A DNA stretch of 64,000 nucleotides. It comes from Streptomyces sannanensis (GTDB lineage Bacteria > Actinomycetota > Actinomycetes > Streptomycetales > Streptomycetaceae). Shown one piece after another: positions 34,914-46,963 of the stretch. The DNA lies in the NCBI RefSeq assembly GCF_039536205.1, contig NZ_BAAAYL010000001.1, forward strand, positions 1,116,001 to 1,180,000. Reading direction: 5' to 3'. The notes below the pieces were generated by a model, which saw only the letters and a list, made by a program, of their open reading frames with translations, was not told the DNA's origin and did not search any database. A program made the translations under genes and the position numbers. Each line of letters starts with the position of its first letter. The stretch's first letter is position 1.

Positions 34914-35197
34914 TAAAAGGCTCCTTATCGCTGCCTCTCGAAACGGCGACCGCGACGGCCCGCCTCCAGGCAGCGGATGGGTGAGCCCTGAGGGTGCGGA
35001 CCGTCGAGCAGGCGGTCCCGCCACTCCACGTATGGCGAGAACCTTGTTGGCTTGCAGTTCCCGCTCGTAATGCAGCAACCATGCTTATCAGCGAACAATC
35101 ATTGCACGCAAATCCTCTGGATGGGTATTTGTTGCGCGTCTCCGGTCGATCAGTGCGTCGGGGCCCTTTCGGACGTGTCCGGAACGGGGGTACGCGT

Positions 35198-35226
35198 AAG
35201 GCCCCCGCGCGGTGCGCGGGGGCCTT
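35198..35226 (-). terminator. strong terminator hairpin downstream of guaB1 and MITE copy B
   Basis: A perfect 13-bp stem, AAGGCCCCCGCGC at 35198-35210 and its complement at 35214-35226, with a 3-nt loop. It lies 19 nt beyond the end of the MITE-like element that follows guaB1, and it separates guaB1 from the APC permease promoter region. The 34914-35541 gap otherwise contains the permease promoter region and the element. Confidence 0.8.
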
Positions 35227-35244
35227 CAGGAAGGGCGGACCGAG

Positions 35245-37098
<1,854 letters not shown>

Positions 37099-37140
37099 TC
37101 ACAGGGGGTGCGCTTGTGCGATCCTCCGAAGACTCGCCGG

Positions 37141-38205
37141 TCAGTCCCCGTCCGGGTCTGCGCGGTCCAGGGCCGGACGCGGACCCGGGCCCGTCTCGTG
37201 CAGCAGGAAGTCCGCGGCCGCCGTGTCCGTGACCAGGCTGGTCACCAGGCCGGAGCGCAGTACGGCCCCGATCGCCGCGGCCTTGCGGTGGCCGCCGGCG
37301 ATCGCGACCACCTCGGGGATACGGCGCAGCCGGTCGGCCTCGACCGTGATGCAGCGCTCGCCCAGGTCACGTCCGACCCGACGGCCCTCGGTGTCGAAGA
37401 GGTGGGCGGACATCTCGGCGGCGACGCCCAGCGAGGCGTAATGGGCGCGTTCCTCGTCGGTGAGCATGTCGTGCACGGTGGAGATGCCGGGTTCCCAGGA
37501 GCCGATCGACACACACGCGACCGTGACCTTGTCGAAGTACTCGAAGGCCCGGGCGATACCGGTCTGGTTGCGCAGGGCGGCGGCGGTCGCCGGGTCCGGC
37601 AGCAGCATCGGGGCGTAGATGGGGTGGGCCTCTCCCCCGGACACCTGGGCGGCACGGCGCACGGCCTCGACCGAGCCGCGCTCCGCGGTGCCCGCGTCGT
37701 AGACGCCCGTGAGCTGGACGACGGTGCACGGCGGCAGCCGGTGGAGGGCGGCGGCCATATGGATGGTGGACCGGCCCCAGGCCAGGCCCAGCACATCGCC
37801 CTCGTTCACCAGTTCACCGAGCAGATCGGCGGCGACGGCGCCCAGGTTCTCCGGGTCCGGTGATTCCTCCGCGGCATCGGCCGGGGCCTCGACGACGACC
37901 GCGTGCCGCAGTCCGTAGCGAGCCCGGAGCGCGTCGGAGCGCTCCGCGTCCAGTTCGGCGGGGACCCGGATCTCGATCCGTACGAGGTCGCGCTCGAGAG
38001 CGGTTTCCAGTACCCGCGCGACCTTGAAGCGACTGACTCCGAACTCCTCCGCGATCTGGATCTTGGACTTGCCCTCGAGGTAGAAGCGGCGTGCCATGGC
38101 CGCCGCCTGCACCAGCTCCGCGGGTCCCATCCGCAGGGCTGGACGTCCCGCCGACATTGCAGACACCGCGATCTCCTCACTGCTGTTCACACTGTGCTGG
38201 TTCAC
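37141..38205 (-). CDS. SorC/DeoR-type sugar-binding transcriptional regulator
   Basis: A 354-residue regulator. A helix-turn-helix (KSKIQIAEEFGVSRFKVARVL) is followed by the sugar-phosphate-binding domain typical of SorC/CggR proteins (GLAWGRSTIHMAAALHRLP; VVAIAGGHRKAAAIGAVLRSG). GTG start at 38205. It lies 78 nt downstream of rpe on the same strand, so its ligand may be a pentose phosphate and its role control of carbon flow. The combination with rpe is typical for Streptomyces. Confidence 0.9.
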   Translation of the reverse strand: MNQHSVNSSEEIAVSAMSAGRPALRMGPAELVQAAAMARRFYLEGKSKIQIAEEFGVSRFKVARVLETALERDLVRIEIRVPAELDAERSDALRARYGLRHAVVVEAPADAAEESPDPENLGAVAADLLGELVNEGDVLGLAWGRSTIHMAAALHRLPPCTVVQLTGVYDAGTAERGSVEAVRRAAQVSGGEAHPIYAPMLLPDPATAAALRNQTGIARAFEYFDKVTVACVSIGSWEPGISTVHDMLTDEERAHYASLGVAAEMSAHLFDTEGRRVGRDLGERCITVEADRLRRIPEVVAIAGGHRKAAAIGAVLRSGLVTSLVTDTAAADFLLHETGPGPRPALDRADPDGD

Positions 38206-38283
38206 ACCCTGGACTCGACTTCATCCTGTCAGATCCAGAGGTGCTTGATCAGCCCTGTTGGGCTCCGTTCATCGAGCTGTGGC

Positions 38284-38970
38284 TCAGTGGACGCAGGCCC
38301 ATGCCGCGGAGGCGGTGGCCTGCTCGGCCTTCGCACGCAGTGCGCGCACCGCCTGCGCCGGGTCCTCGGCCCCGTACACGGCGGATCCGGCGACGAAGAC
38401 GTCGGCGCCGGCGTCCGCGCACAGTTCAATGGTGGACTCGGAGACGCCTCCGTCGACCTGCAGCCACAGTTCGAGGCCGTGCTTGGTGAGGAGCTCCCGG
38501 GTGCGGCGGATCTTGGGCAGCATGATGTCCAGGAACGCCTGGCCGCCGAAGCCCGGCTCCACCGTCATGATCAGGAGCATGTCGAGCTCGGGGAGCAGGT
38601 CCTCGTAAGGCTCGATGGGCGTCGCCGGCCGCAGCGCCATGGAGGCACGCGCGCCCTTGGCCCGGATCTCGCGCGCCAGCCGCACCGGGGCAGCGGCCGC
38701 CTCCACATGGAAGGTGACCGAGCCGGCCCCCGCCTCGACGTACTGCGGAGCCCAGCGGTCCGGGTTCTCGATCATCAGATGGCAGTCCAGCGGGGTGTCC
38801 GTCGCCCTGCTGAGGGACTCCACGACCGGGACGCCGAGGGTGAGGTTGGGCACGAAGTGGTTGTCCATGACATCGACATGGAGCCAGTCGGCGCCCTCGA
38901 CGGCCTTGGCCTCGTCGGCGAGCCGCGCGAAGTCGGCGGACAGGATGCTGGGGTTGATCTGCACGGCCAT
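38284..38970 (-). CDS. rpe: ribulose-phosphate 3-epimerase
   Basis: A 228-residue TIM-barrel epimerase that interconverts ribulose-5-phosphate and xylulose-5-phosphate. Metal and catalytic residues are in [18 protein letters not shown] (His, Asp) and [16 protein letters not shown] is the phosphate-binding loop and LWLQVDGGV contains the second catalytic Asp. ATG at 38970. It leads a two-gene unit with the SorC-type regulator. Confidence 0.96.
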   Translation of the reverse strand: MAVQINPSILSADFARLADEAKAVEGADWLHVDVMDNHFVPNLTLGVPVVESLSRATDTPLDCHLMIENPDRWAPQYVEAGAGSVTFHVEAAAAPVRLAREIRAKGARASMALRPATPIEPYEDLLPELDMLLIMTVEPGFGGQAFLDIMLPKIRRTRELLTKHGLELWLQVDGGVSESTIELCADAGADVFVAGSAVYGAEDPAQAVRALRAKAEQATASAAWACVH

Positions 38971-39166
38971 GCCCCAAGACTGCCATGCCCCGCGGACACT
39001 CCGTTGGCCGGTACGGAGCTTTGGCCCCCGGCGGCCCGCGGAAGTCCGTTCAAGCCGCTGCCCCCGTCTCGGAGGATTCCGGCGGCGGGTGCGGCACCCT
39101 CAACCGCCGGACGGCCGCCATGCTCAGGGCCGCCGACCCCGACGGGGCATCGCCCGCGAGTTCGTC

Positions 39167-39340
39167 ATGACCGCCGAAGGCGAGCGCCGCCTGGACGCCG
39201 ACCGCGCCGCGAACCTCAGCGGCCTGGCGCGCGTCATGGCGGACTGCGCCCCCGAGGAGACGGCCGAGCTCGCAGAGCTTCTCGGCCGCCTCAACCGCGA
39301 CAACGAGCGCCTGGACGGACACCCCTGGCCGCGCGACTGA
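39167..39340 (+). pseudogene. C-terminal remnant of a MarR-family regulator
   Basis: Codes for 57 residues beginning MTAEGERRLDADRAANLSGL and then LARVMADCAPEETAELAELL, which resembles the end of a MarR protein (last strand of the wing plus the C-terminal dimerisation helices). The DNA-binding half is not present upstream in any frame. No ribosome-binding site. Likely a decayed gene between rpe and rsmB. Confidence 0.5.
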
Positions 39341-39343
39341 GAT

Positions 39344-40768
39344 TCACGCCGTACGGCGCAGCAGCGCCAGATACATCGCGTCCGTACCGTGCAGATGCGG
39401 CCACAGCTGCACGTCGGGCCCGTCACCCAGCGCCGGGACTCCGGGCATCAGCGGACGGGCGTCGATCCACTCCGCCTCGACCGGACTGCCGCCGCGGCCC
39501 CTGAGCACGTCCTCCACCACGATCCGGGTCTCCGCGAGATGCGGGGAGCAGGTGGCGTAGCCGACGACACCGCCGACCCGCACCGCGTTCAGTGCCTCGC
39601 GCAGCAGCGCCCGCTGCAGCGGGGCGAAGCCCTCCAGATCCTCGGGGCGGCGCCGCCAGCGTGCCTCCGGGCGCCGTCGCAGCGCACCCAGGCCCGAGCA
39701 CGGGACGTCCATCAGGACCCGGTCGAAGGTGCCCGGATACCACGGCGGGCGGGTGCCGTCGGCCGCGATCACCTGGTACGGGCCGGGGTTGCCGTGCAGC
39801 GCCCGCTCGACCAGCCGGGCGCGGTGCGGCTGCTTCTCGGAAGCCAGCAGCGCTGCGCCCCGCTCGGCGGCCATGGCGCCCAGCAGGGCTGCCTTGCCGC
39901 CGGGGCCGGCACAGCCGTCGAGCCACCGCTTGTCGGGGCCGTCCAGCGGCGCGTTGGCCAGGGCGATCGCGACGAGCTGACTTCCCTCGTCCTGGACGCC
40001 CGCACGGCCCTCGTGCACCGCCTCCAGCGCGCCGGGCTCACCGCCCTCGGTCAGCCGCACGGCGTACGGCGACCAGCGGCCGGGCTCGGTGGCCTCGATC
40101 GTCAGCAGTTCCTCCGTGGTGGACCGGCCCGGCCGGGCCACGAGCGTCACCTCGGGCCGCTCGTTGTCCGCCTCCAGCAGGTCCTCGATGCCCGCCCGGC
40201 CGCCGCCGAGGGCGTCCCACAGTGCCGAGACGACCCAGCGGGGATGCGAGTGGACGACGGCGAGGTGGTCCTCGGGGTCCTCGTCGTACGGCGGCGCGAC
40301 GCGCTCCAGCCAGCCGTCCAGATCGTCCTGCGCGACCTTGCGCAGGACGGCGTTGACGAACTTGGCCCGTCCGTCGCCCAGCACCACCCGGGCCAGCTCC
40401 ACCGTGGCCGACACCGCCGCGTGCGAGGGGATACGCGTGCCCAGCAGCTGGTGCACTCCGAGGCCGAGGACGTCCAGTACCGGCGGATCCACCTCGCGCA
40501 GCGGGCGGTCGACGCATGCCGAGACGATCGCGTCGTAGGTGCCCTGCCGGCGCAGCGTCCCGTACACCAGCTCAGTGGCGAACGCCGCGTCCCGGGCGTC
40601 GAAGCCCTCCTTCTCACGCGCCTTCCTCAGCAGCGGCGGCAACACGAGATTCGCGTACGCGTCACGCTCGTCCACGGCGCGCAGGGCCTCGAAGGCAAGG
40701 ATCCGGACCGGGTCCTTCTGGGGGCGGCGGTACGGCTTGTGGGGACGGCGACGAGCCTGGTCGTTCAA
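39344..40768 (-). CDS. rsmB: 16S rRNA m5C967 methyltransferase
   Basis: A 474-residue RsmB/Sun enzyme. Residues about 1-150 form a NusB-like RNA-binding domain; the rest is the SAM-dependent methyltransferase with DGCAGPGGKAALLGA (SAM loop), DVPCSGLGALRRRPEARWRR (first Cys), and YATCSPHLAETR (catalytic Cys). TTG start at 40768 is supported by GGAG 7 nt upstream. It follows fmt by 37 nt on the same strand. Confidence 0.95.
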   Translation of the reverse strand: MNDQARRRPHKPYRRPQKDPVRILAFEALRAVDERDAYANLVLPPLLRKAREKEGFDARDAAFATELVYGTLRRQGTYDAIVSACVDRPLREVDPPVLDVLGLGVHQLLGTRIPSHAAVSATVELARVVLGDGRAKFVNAVLRKVAQDDLDGWLERVAPPYDEDPEDHLAVVHSHPRWVVSALWDALGGGRAGIEDLLEADNERPEVTLVARPGRSTTEELLTIEATEPGRWSPYAVRLTEGGEPGALEAVHEGRAGVQDEGSQLVAIALANAPLDGPDKRWLDGCAGPGGKAALLGAMAAERGAALLASEKQPHRARLVERALHGNPGPYQVIAADGTRPPWYPGTFDRVLMDVPCSGLGALRRRPEARWRRRPEDLEGFAPLQRALLREALNAVRVGGVVGYATCSPHLAETRIVVEDVLRGRGGSPVEAEWIDARPLMPGVPALGDGPDVQLWPHLHGTDAMYLALLRRTA

Positions 40769-40805
40769 AGGTGCTCCGCGGAAGAGGAAAGAAAGGTGAT
40801 CCCTT

Positions 40806-41750
40806 TCAGACTACGTCCGCGACGGTCAGCCGCTCGCCCGGGGCAATACGCACACCACGCGCCCAGTCCGCGCCGCGCATCGGCTTCTTGCCCTGCGGCT
40901 GGACCCACATCAGCTCGACGGCGTGCGAGCCGGTGCCCGCGTACACGTTGTTCTTCGCCGCCGAGAGCTCGCCGGGAAACAGCTCCGTGCGATCCGGCAC
41001 CGGTGCGACCTGGATGAGCTTCAGCCGCTCACCGCGGAAGACCGTCCAGGCACCCGGCGCGGGCGTGCAGCCGCGCACCACCCGGTCCACCCGGAGGGCC
41101 GGGGCGGCCCAGTCGATCTGGGCGTCCTCGACGGTGATCTTCGGCGCGAGCGAGATGCCGTCGGCGGGCTGCGGCACAGCCTTGAGGGTTCCGTCCTCGA
41201 TGCCGTCCATCGTCGCGGCGAGCAGCCCCGCGCCCGCGAAGGCGAGCCGGGTCAGCAGGTCACCGCTGGTGTCGGTGTTCCGCACCTGCTCGGTGACCGT
41301 TCCGTACACCGGACCCGAGTCCAGCCCCTCCTCGATCAGGAAGGTCGAGGCGCCGGTGATCTCGTCGCCCGCCATGACCGCGTGCTGCACGGGCGCGGCG
41401 CCGCGCCAGGCCGGCAGCAGCGAGAAGTGCAGGTTCACCCAGCCGTGCGCGGGGATGTCCAAGGCCACCTTGGGCAGCAGCGCACCGTACGCGACGACCG
41501 GACAGCAGTCCGGGGCGATCTCCCGCAACCGCGCCAGGAACTCCTCGTCCCTCGGCTTCGCGGGCTTGAGCACCTCGATCCCGGCCTCCTCGGCCCGCTG
41601 CGCGACCGGGCTGGCCACCAGCCTCCGCCCACGCCCCGCGGGCGCGTCGGGCCGGGTGACGACCGCGGCCACCTCATGCCGGCCGGAGGCGATCAGGGCG
41701 TCCAGGGCGGGTACGGCGACCTCGGGGGTGCCTGCGAAGACGAGCTTCAT
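40806..41750 (-). CDS. fmt: methionyl-tRNA formyltransferase
   Basis: A 314-residue enzyme that formylates initiator Met-tRNA. Signature segments: [40 protein letters not shown] with the folate-binding loop, then [10 protein letters not shown] with the catalytic Asp. The C-terminal OB-like tRNA-binding domain follows. ATG at 41750 gives the usual N terminus. Co-transcribed with rsmB downstream; the two translation-related genes are neighbours in most Streptomyces. Confidence 0.97.
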   Translation of the reverse strand: MKLVFAGTPEVAVPALDALIASGRHEVAAVVTRPDAPAGRGRRLVASPVAQRAEEAGIEVLKPAKPRDEEFLARLREIAPDCCPVVAYGALLPKVALDIPAHGWVNLHFSLLPAWRGAAPVQHAVMAGDEITGASTFLIEEGLDSGPVYGTVTEQVRNTDTSGDLLTRLAFAGAGLLAATMDGIEDGTLKAVPQPADGISLAPKITVEDAQIDWAAPALRVDRVVRGCTPAPGAWTVFRGERLKLIQVAPVPDRTELFPGELSAAKNNVYAGTGSHAVELMWVQPQGKKPMRGADWARGVRIAPGERLTVADVV

Positions 41751-41759
41751 GGGTGCTGA

Positions 41760-42416
<657 letters not shown>

Positions 42417-42674
42417 CATCCGGAGGGGGTCACCCCCGGCCGGCATCGCTCGCGGGCACCCCACCGCTGTGAGGCGTCTCCCGGCGGTAGTCGGCCCTGC
42501 GGAACGAGTGCCCACGACCGGGCAGCAGCCGAAGGGGGACGCGCAGCAGGCGCCGGCCGGGCCCAGGGGTTGCCGCGCTTCGTGCACTTGACCGGTGCGT
42601 CCGTCCTCAAACGCCGGACGGGCTCGTTCGGGTGCAGCCGGCGGTCCGGTACTGCCCCCAACCGGGCAGCAGCC

Positions 42675-42875
42675 GAAGGGGGCCGCGCAGGGGGTGCCGG
42701 CCGGGCCGTAAAACGTGATGTGTGACGCGCGAAGGACCAGGTCAACTCCACGGACCACACGATCGCGCGGCGTACATCATGCCCGGCCCGGACCGTACTC
42801 CCGGAGCGGCACCCGGCAACGGCAGCAGCCCCGGGCCGCACCCGGCAACCGGCAGCAACCCCCACCAGCCCGTCC
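42675..42875. repeat. dispersed intergenic repeat, copy 2 (family 2)
   Basis: Matches 6700-6921 over most of its length; shared blocks include GTAAAACGTGATGTGTGACG, GATCGCGCGGCGTAC and CATGCCCGGCCCGGAC. A partial tandem duplication of its left end (GGGCAGCAGCCGAAGGGGG) occurs upstream near 42521-42545. The rest of the 42417-42985 gap before priA has no gene that I can support. Confidence 0.8.
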
Positions 42876-42890
42876 GGCGCCTGAGGAACA

Positions 42891-42938
42891 CTCCCCCAGC
42901 CACTTCCCCCCAGCCACCGCTGGGGGTGCCCCAAGGCC
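42891..42938. repeat. GC-rich palindromic repeat (family 1)
   Basis: CTCCCCCAGCCAC followed by CAGCCACCGCTGGGGGTGCC; a single unexpanded copy that folds as a hairpin. It lies just beyond the priA stop codon and directly follows the family 2 repeat, as in copy 1 at 6921. Confidence 0.7.
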
Positions 42939-42985
42939 AGCCAGGACGGAGACCGGCAACACCGCCACCGCACGGGCACGCACCG

Positions 42986-45130
42986 TCAGCCGATGTCCGG
43001 CGGGTCGACGCGGATCCGGACCGGCTCCGCGGCGCCGCGCGCCAAGCGGGACGCCTGCGCGGCCTTCAGCGCGGCGGCCAGCGCCGCCCCGCTGCCCGGC
43101 GGGACGCGGACCAGCGCGCGCTCCCACTGCTCCCCCACCGGAGGCTCGCCGGGCCGCCGCGGCCGGGCCGGGTCCGGCGCCGGCAGCGGCACCGGCCCGA
43201 GCACCTCCGCGTCGGCCGGCAGTGCCGCGGCGGACAGCAGCGCGGCCACCGCCTCCGGCCGTCCGGTGACCGCCGCCATCCGGGAGACCGGCGGAAAGCC
43301 CAGCTCCGCGCGCTCCGCGAGTTCGCGCAGAGCATGCCCGACGGGGTCCCAGCGCACTAACGCCTGCACGGGCCGCAGCGTCGGCTCGGCGACGACCACC
43401 ACGGTGCCACCCTCGCCCTGGCCCCGGACCAGGGACGCGGCGCCCATCCAGCGGCGCAGCGCCTCCTCGCCCGCGCGCAGATCGGGGCGGCCGAGCATCG
43501 CCCAGCCGTCGAGCAGCAGCGCGGCCGCGTACCCGCCGTCGGCGACGGGCTCGGCGCCCGGCGTACTGACGACCAGGGCCGGCCGCCCGGGCACGCTGTC
43601 CAGCACATGGTCGCGGCCGGACGTGCGCACGGGCACCGCCGGGAAAGCCCTGCCGAGCTCCTCCGCGGTGCGGCGAGCACCGACGATCTGGGCCCGCAGC
43701 CGGGCGGAGCCGCACTCCGCGCAGTGCCAGCCGTCCGTGGAACGTCCGCACCACCCGCAGTGCAGCTCCCGCTCGTCGGGCGCCTCCAAGGGGCCCGCAC
43801 AGTGCGCGCATCGCGCGGGAGTACGGCACCGCTCGCAGGCCAGGCGCGGTACGTACCCCCTCCGCGGCACCTGTACGAGCACCGGGCCGCTCTTGAGCCC
43901 GTCGCGCACGGTCTGCCAGGCCAGCGAGGGCAGCCTGGCCGCCCGGGCGGCCTCGTCGCGGGCCAGATCGCCGTCCCCGACCGTACGGACGAGCGGCGCC
44001 ACGATCCGCACCTGCTCCCGGTTGGCGGAGAGCGGCAGTGCCCAGCCGCTCTCGACGAGCTGCGCAGCCTCCACCGTGCAGCTCGTACTCCCCAGCAGGA
44101 AGCCGGTCCTGTCGTGGGCGGCACGCAGCAGCAACACCTCACGCGCATGCGGCAACGGGGCATGCGGCTCACTGTGGCTGGAGTCCCCGTCGTCCCATAT
44201 GACCACCAGGCCGAGGTCGCGCACGGGGGCGAACATCGCAGCCCGGGTCCCGACGACGGCCCGTACCGAGCCGCGCCGCACGGCCAGCCACTGCCGGTAT
44301 CTCTTCTCCGGCCCCGCCTCGGCCGTCAGCAGCACATGCCGGCCCTCGCCGAGCAGCGCAGTGAGCGCGTGGTCCACCCGTGCCGCCGCCCGCCCGTCGG
44401 GTACGACGACCAGGGCGCCCCGGCCGGAAGCGAGCGTCGCGCCGACTGCCCGGGCCGTCTCCTCCGCCCAGTGCGGTCCGGGCAGCGCGGTCCACACGGC
44501 CCGCGGCGAGCCTCCGTCGGCCAGCGCCCGCAGGAACGCGGCCCCCTTGGGGTACCGCTGCCAGGTCCCCGGCTCGGGCGCGGCAGGCGGCGGCAGGGGC
44601 TCAGGGGACGGCTTGGCCTCGGCCTTCGCGCTGCGCGGCGGAACGGCGAGCTGGAGCACATCGGCGAGGCTGCCCGCGTAACGGTCGGCCACGGCCCGCG
44701 CCAGCCCCAGCAGCTCGGCGCTGAGCACCGGCTCGGGCGAGACCACATCGGCGAGCGCGGCCAGCGGGCCCGAGTAGTCGGACTCGGCACGGCGCTCGAC
44801 GAGGAAGCCGTCGATCAGCCGTCCGCCTTCGCGCCGCCCGTCCCGCACATGGTGAGCCCCGGCCCCGAACCGCACCCGCACCCGCACACCCGGCTGGGCA
44901 GCGGCGTCCAGCTCCTCCGGCACGGCGTAGTCGAAGAACTGGTCGAGATGCAGCACGCCCTTGTTCACGACGACGCGCGCGACGGGCAGCTCCTTGGCCA
45001 GGGCGGCGCCCCGCCAGGTCCGCGGCTTGGCCCGGGGCACCTTGGTCGTGCGCACGGTCTCCCGGATGAGCGCGAGCTGCTCCGGCGGTCCCGCCTGGGA
45101 CCGCTCGGGGTGTTCGTTCTCGCTGCTCAC
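42986..45130 (-). CDS. priA: PriA-like primosomal protein, probably not an active helicase
   Basis: A 714-residue PriA homologue. Eight Cys in two zinc motifs (CERCRTPARCAHC; CGWCGRSTDGWHCAECG) and the general architecture identify it. The Walker A loop GxTGSGKT is absent: the corresponding region reads WTALPGPHWAEETA. The DEEH helicase box is replaced by VIWDDGDSSHSEP. This matches the actinobacterial PriA type considered to lack helicase activity but to keep DNA and primosome binding. GTG 45130 is the likely start; the frame is open to 45154. Confidence 0.92.
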   Translation of the reverse strand: MSSENEHPERSQAGPPEQLALIRETVRTTKVPRAKPRTWRGAALAKELPVARVVVNKGVLHLDQFFDYAVPEELDAAAQPGVRVRVRFGAGAHHVRDGRREGGRLIDGFLVERRAESDYSGPLAALADVVSPEPVLSAELLGLARAVADRYAGSLADVLQLAVPPRSAKAEAKPSPEPLPPPAAPEPGTWQRYPKGAAFLRALADGGSPRAVWTALPGPHWAEETARAVGATLASGRGALVVVPDGRAAARVDHALTALLGEGRHVLLTAEAGPEKRYRQWLAVRRGSVRAVVGTRAAMFAPVRDLGLVVIWDDGDSSHSEPHAPLPHAREVLLLRAAHDRTGFLLGSTSCTVEAAQLVESGWALPLSANREQVRIVAPLVRTVGDGDLARDEAARAARLPSLAWQTVRDGLKSGPVLVQVPRRGYVPRLACERCRTPARCAHCAGPLEAPDERELHCGWCGRSTDGWHCAECGSARLRAQIVGARRTAEELGRAFPAVPVRTSGRDHVLDSVPGRPALVVSTPGAEPVADGGYAAALLLDGWAMLGRPDLRAGEEALRRWMGAASLVRGQGEGGTVVVVAEPTLRPVQALVRWDPVGHALRELAERAELGFPPVSRMAAVTGRPEAVAALLSAAALPADAEVLGPVPLPAPDPARPRRPGEPPVGEQWERALVRVPPGSGAALAAALKAAQASRLARGAAEPVRIRVDPPDIG

Positions 45131-45256
45131 AGCCAAATTCCTACCAGACGCCACTGACAGTGGCGGCTGGGCGAGTGCCGCCCGAGATCAGGATCGGCGG
45201 CGGTGAGGCCCTTCACTGCGAGGCTCGCGCCTAGGCCCCGTCCGGCCGGTCATGCC

Positions 45257-45380
45257 GGGCTCGCGACGCCCGGCACCGCACCTCGCCGCGTTGTCGTCGG
45301 TCGCCGATGTCCCCCAGCTACCGCTGGGAGGTGCCCCCACCGCATGGACTCCCTCCTCCGCCTTGCGATGCACGGCACCA
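45257..45380. mobile_element. decayed MITE-like element, copy C
   Basis: Blocks GCTCGCGACGCCCGGCACC, CACCTCGCCGCGTTGTCG and CCGCCTTGCGATGCACGGCA match the interior of copies A and B in the orientation of B. The CTAG ends and the terminal inverted repeats are missing and the middle is replaced by a family 1 palindrome (45310-45338). Located between priA and metK, upstream of the metK terminator. Confidence 0.6.
45310..45338. repeat. GC-rich palindromic repeat (family 1) inside copy C
   Basis: CCCCCAGCTACCGCTGGGAG then GTGCCCCC, the single-copy form of the family, nested within the decayed element. Confidence 0.7.
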
Positions 45381-45500
45381 CCGGGACACCAGCCGCTCTG
45401 CGGCGGGCGCTCACTGATCCGGCCTGACCGACCGGACAGGACCTCGCTCCAGATGTAACCGTCGCCTTCGCACCGGGCGATCGTCAGCGTAGCGCGCATA

Positions 45501-45541
45501 TGCGGGGACCCCAGACCGATTATCGGTCTGGGGTCCCCGCA
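45501..45541 (-). terminator. metK terminator
   Basis: A perfect 19-bp stem, TGCGGGGACCCCAGACCGA at 45501-45519 and its exact complement at 45523-45541, with a 3-nt loop, 16 nt past the metK stop codon. One of the strongest hairpins in the window; symmetrical, so it may work in both directions. Confidence 0.9.
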
Positions 45542-45556
45542 CTTCAGCGGTGTCGC

Positions 45557-46765
45557 CTACAGGCCCGCGGCCTCACGCAGCGCGTCCACTCGGTCGGTGC
45601 GCTCCCAGGTGAAGTCGGGGAGCTCACGGCCGAAGTGGCCGTACGCCGCCGTCTGGGCGTAGATCGGGCGGAGCAGGTCGAGGTCGCGGATGATCGCGGC
45701 CGGGCGGAGGTCGAAGACCTGGGCGATGGCCTGTGCGATCTTCTCCTCGTCGACCGTGTGGGTACCGAAGGTCTCCACGAACAGGCCCACCGGCTCGGCC
45801 TTGCCGATCGCGTAGGCAACCTGCACCTCGCAGCGGCGGGCGAGGCCGGCCGCGACGACGTTCTTGGCGACCCAGCGCATCGCGTATGCGGCCGAGCGGT
45901 CCACCTTCGACGGGTCCTTGCCGGAGAAGGCCCCGCCGCCGTGGCGGGCCATGCCGCCGTACGTGTCGATGATGATCTTGCGGCCGGTCAGGCCGGCGTC
46001 ACCCATCGGACCGCCGATCTCGAAGCGGCCGGTCGGGTTCACCAGCAGCCGGTAGCCCTCGGTCTCCAGCTTGATGCCGTCCTCGACGAGCTGGTTCAGG
46101 ACGTACTCGACGACGAACTCGCGGATGTCGGGCGCGAGCAGCGACTCCAGGTCGATGTCGGAGGCGTGCTGCGAGGAGACCACGACCGTGTCGAGACGGA
46201 CGGCCTTGTCGCCGTCGTACTCGATGGTGACCTGGGTCTTGCCGTCGGGACGCAGGTAGGGGATGGTGCCGTTCTTGCGGACCTCGGACAGACGGCGGGA
46301 GAGCCGGTGCGCGAGGTAGATCGGCAGCGGCATCAGCTCGGGCGTCTCGTCGGACGCGTAGCCGAACATCAGGCCCTGGTCGCCCGCCCCCTGCCTGTCG
46401 AGATCGTCCTCGTCGCCCTCGACCCGGTGCTCGTACGCCGTGTCGACACCCTGCGCGATGTCCGGGGACTGCGAGCCGATGGACACCGACACGCCGCAGG
46501 AGGCGCCGTCGAAGCCCTTCTTCGAGGAGTCGTAGCCGATCTCCAGGATCTTGTTGCGCACGAGGGTCGGGATGTCGGCGTAGGCCTTCGTCGTCACCTC
46601 GCCGGCCACATGGACCAGGCCGGTGGTGATCAACGTCTCGACGGCGACACGCGAAGCGGGGTCCTCCCGGAGAAGCGCGTCGAGGATGGTGTCGCTGATC
46701 TGGTCAGCGATCTTGTCGGGGTGACCTTCGGTCACGGACTCCGAGGTGAACAGGCGACGGGACAC
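45557..46765 (-). CDS. metK: S-adenosylmethionine synthetase
   Basis: A 402-residue MetK that makes SAM from methionine and ATP. Motifs: [12 protein letters not shown] near residue 15, [12 protein letters not shown] near 118-130, and [19 protein letters not shown] near 270-290. The start is GTG at 46765. It is isolated by a long leader (about 200 nt to coaBC) and a strong terminator. I did not see a SAM riboswitch in the leader. In Streptomyces metK dosage affects antibiotic production and development. Confidence 0.97.
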   Translation of the reverse strand: MSRRLFTSESVTEGHPDKIADQISDTILDALLREDPASRVAVETLITTGLVHVAGEVTTKAYADIPTLVRNKILEIGYDSSKKGFDGASCGVSVSIGSQSPDIAQGVDTAYEHRVEGDEDDLDRQGAGDQGLMFGYASDETPELMPLPIYLAHRLSRRLSEVRKNGTIPYLRPDGKTQVTIEYDGDKAVRLDTVVVSSQHASDIDLESLLAPDIREFVVEYVLNQLVEDGIKLETEGYRLLVNPTGRFEIGGPMGDAGLTGRKIIIDTYGGMARHGGGAFSGKDPSKVDRSAAYAMRWVAKNVVAAGLARRCEVQVAYAIGKAEPVGLFVETFGTHTVDEEKIAQAIAQVFDLRPAAIIRDLDLLRPIYAQTAAYGHFGRELPDFTWERTDRVDALREAAGL

Positions 46766-46963
46766 AATGCTCCCTGGGGTTGCAGCGGCTGCTGGCTGAT
46801 CATTGACGGACCGGCAGGGGGCTGCGCCCCGCGACGTTCCGAGACCAGTTTACGGGTCACTCCGTGCGCGCCGGCCACGTCTTGCTCATTGAGAGCCCTG
46901 TGACCTGCGGCACGGTGTTCTGGACGCTGTTCTGGACGATCTGGCGGAAAACGAGTGTGACAT

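Noticed and set aside
46766..46963. SAM riboswitch upstream of metK
   Set aside because: No SAM-I, SAM-II or SAM-IV conserved core could be recognised in the leader.
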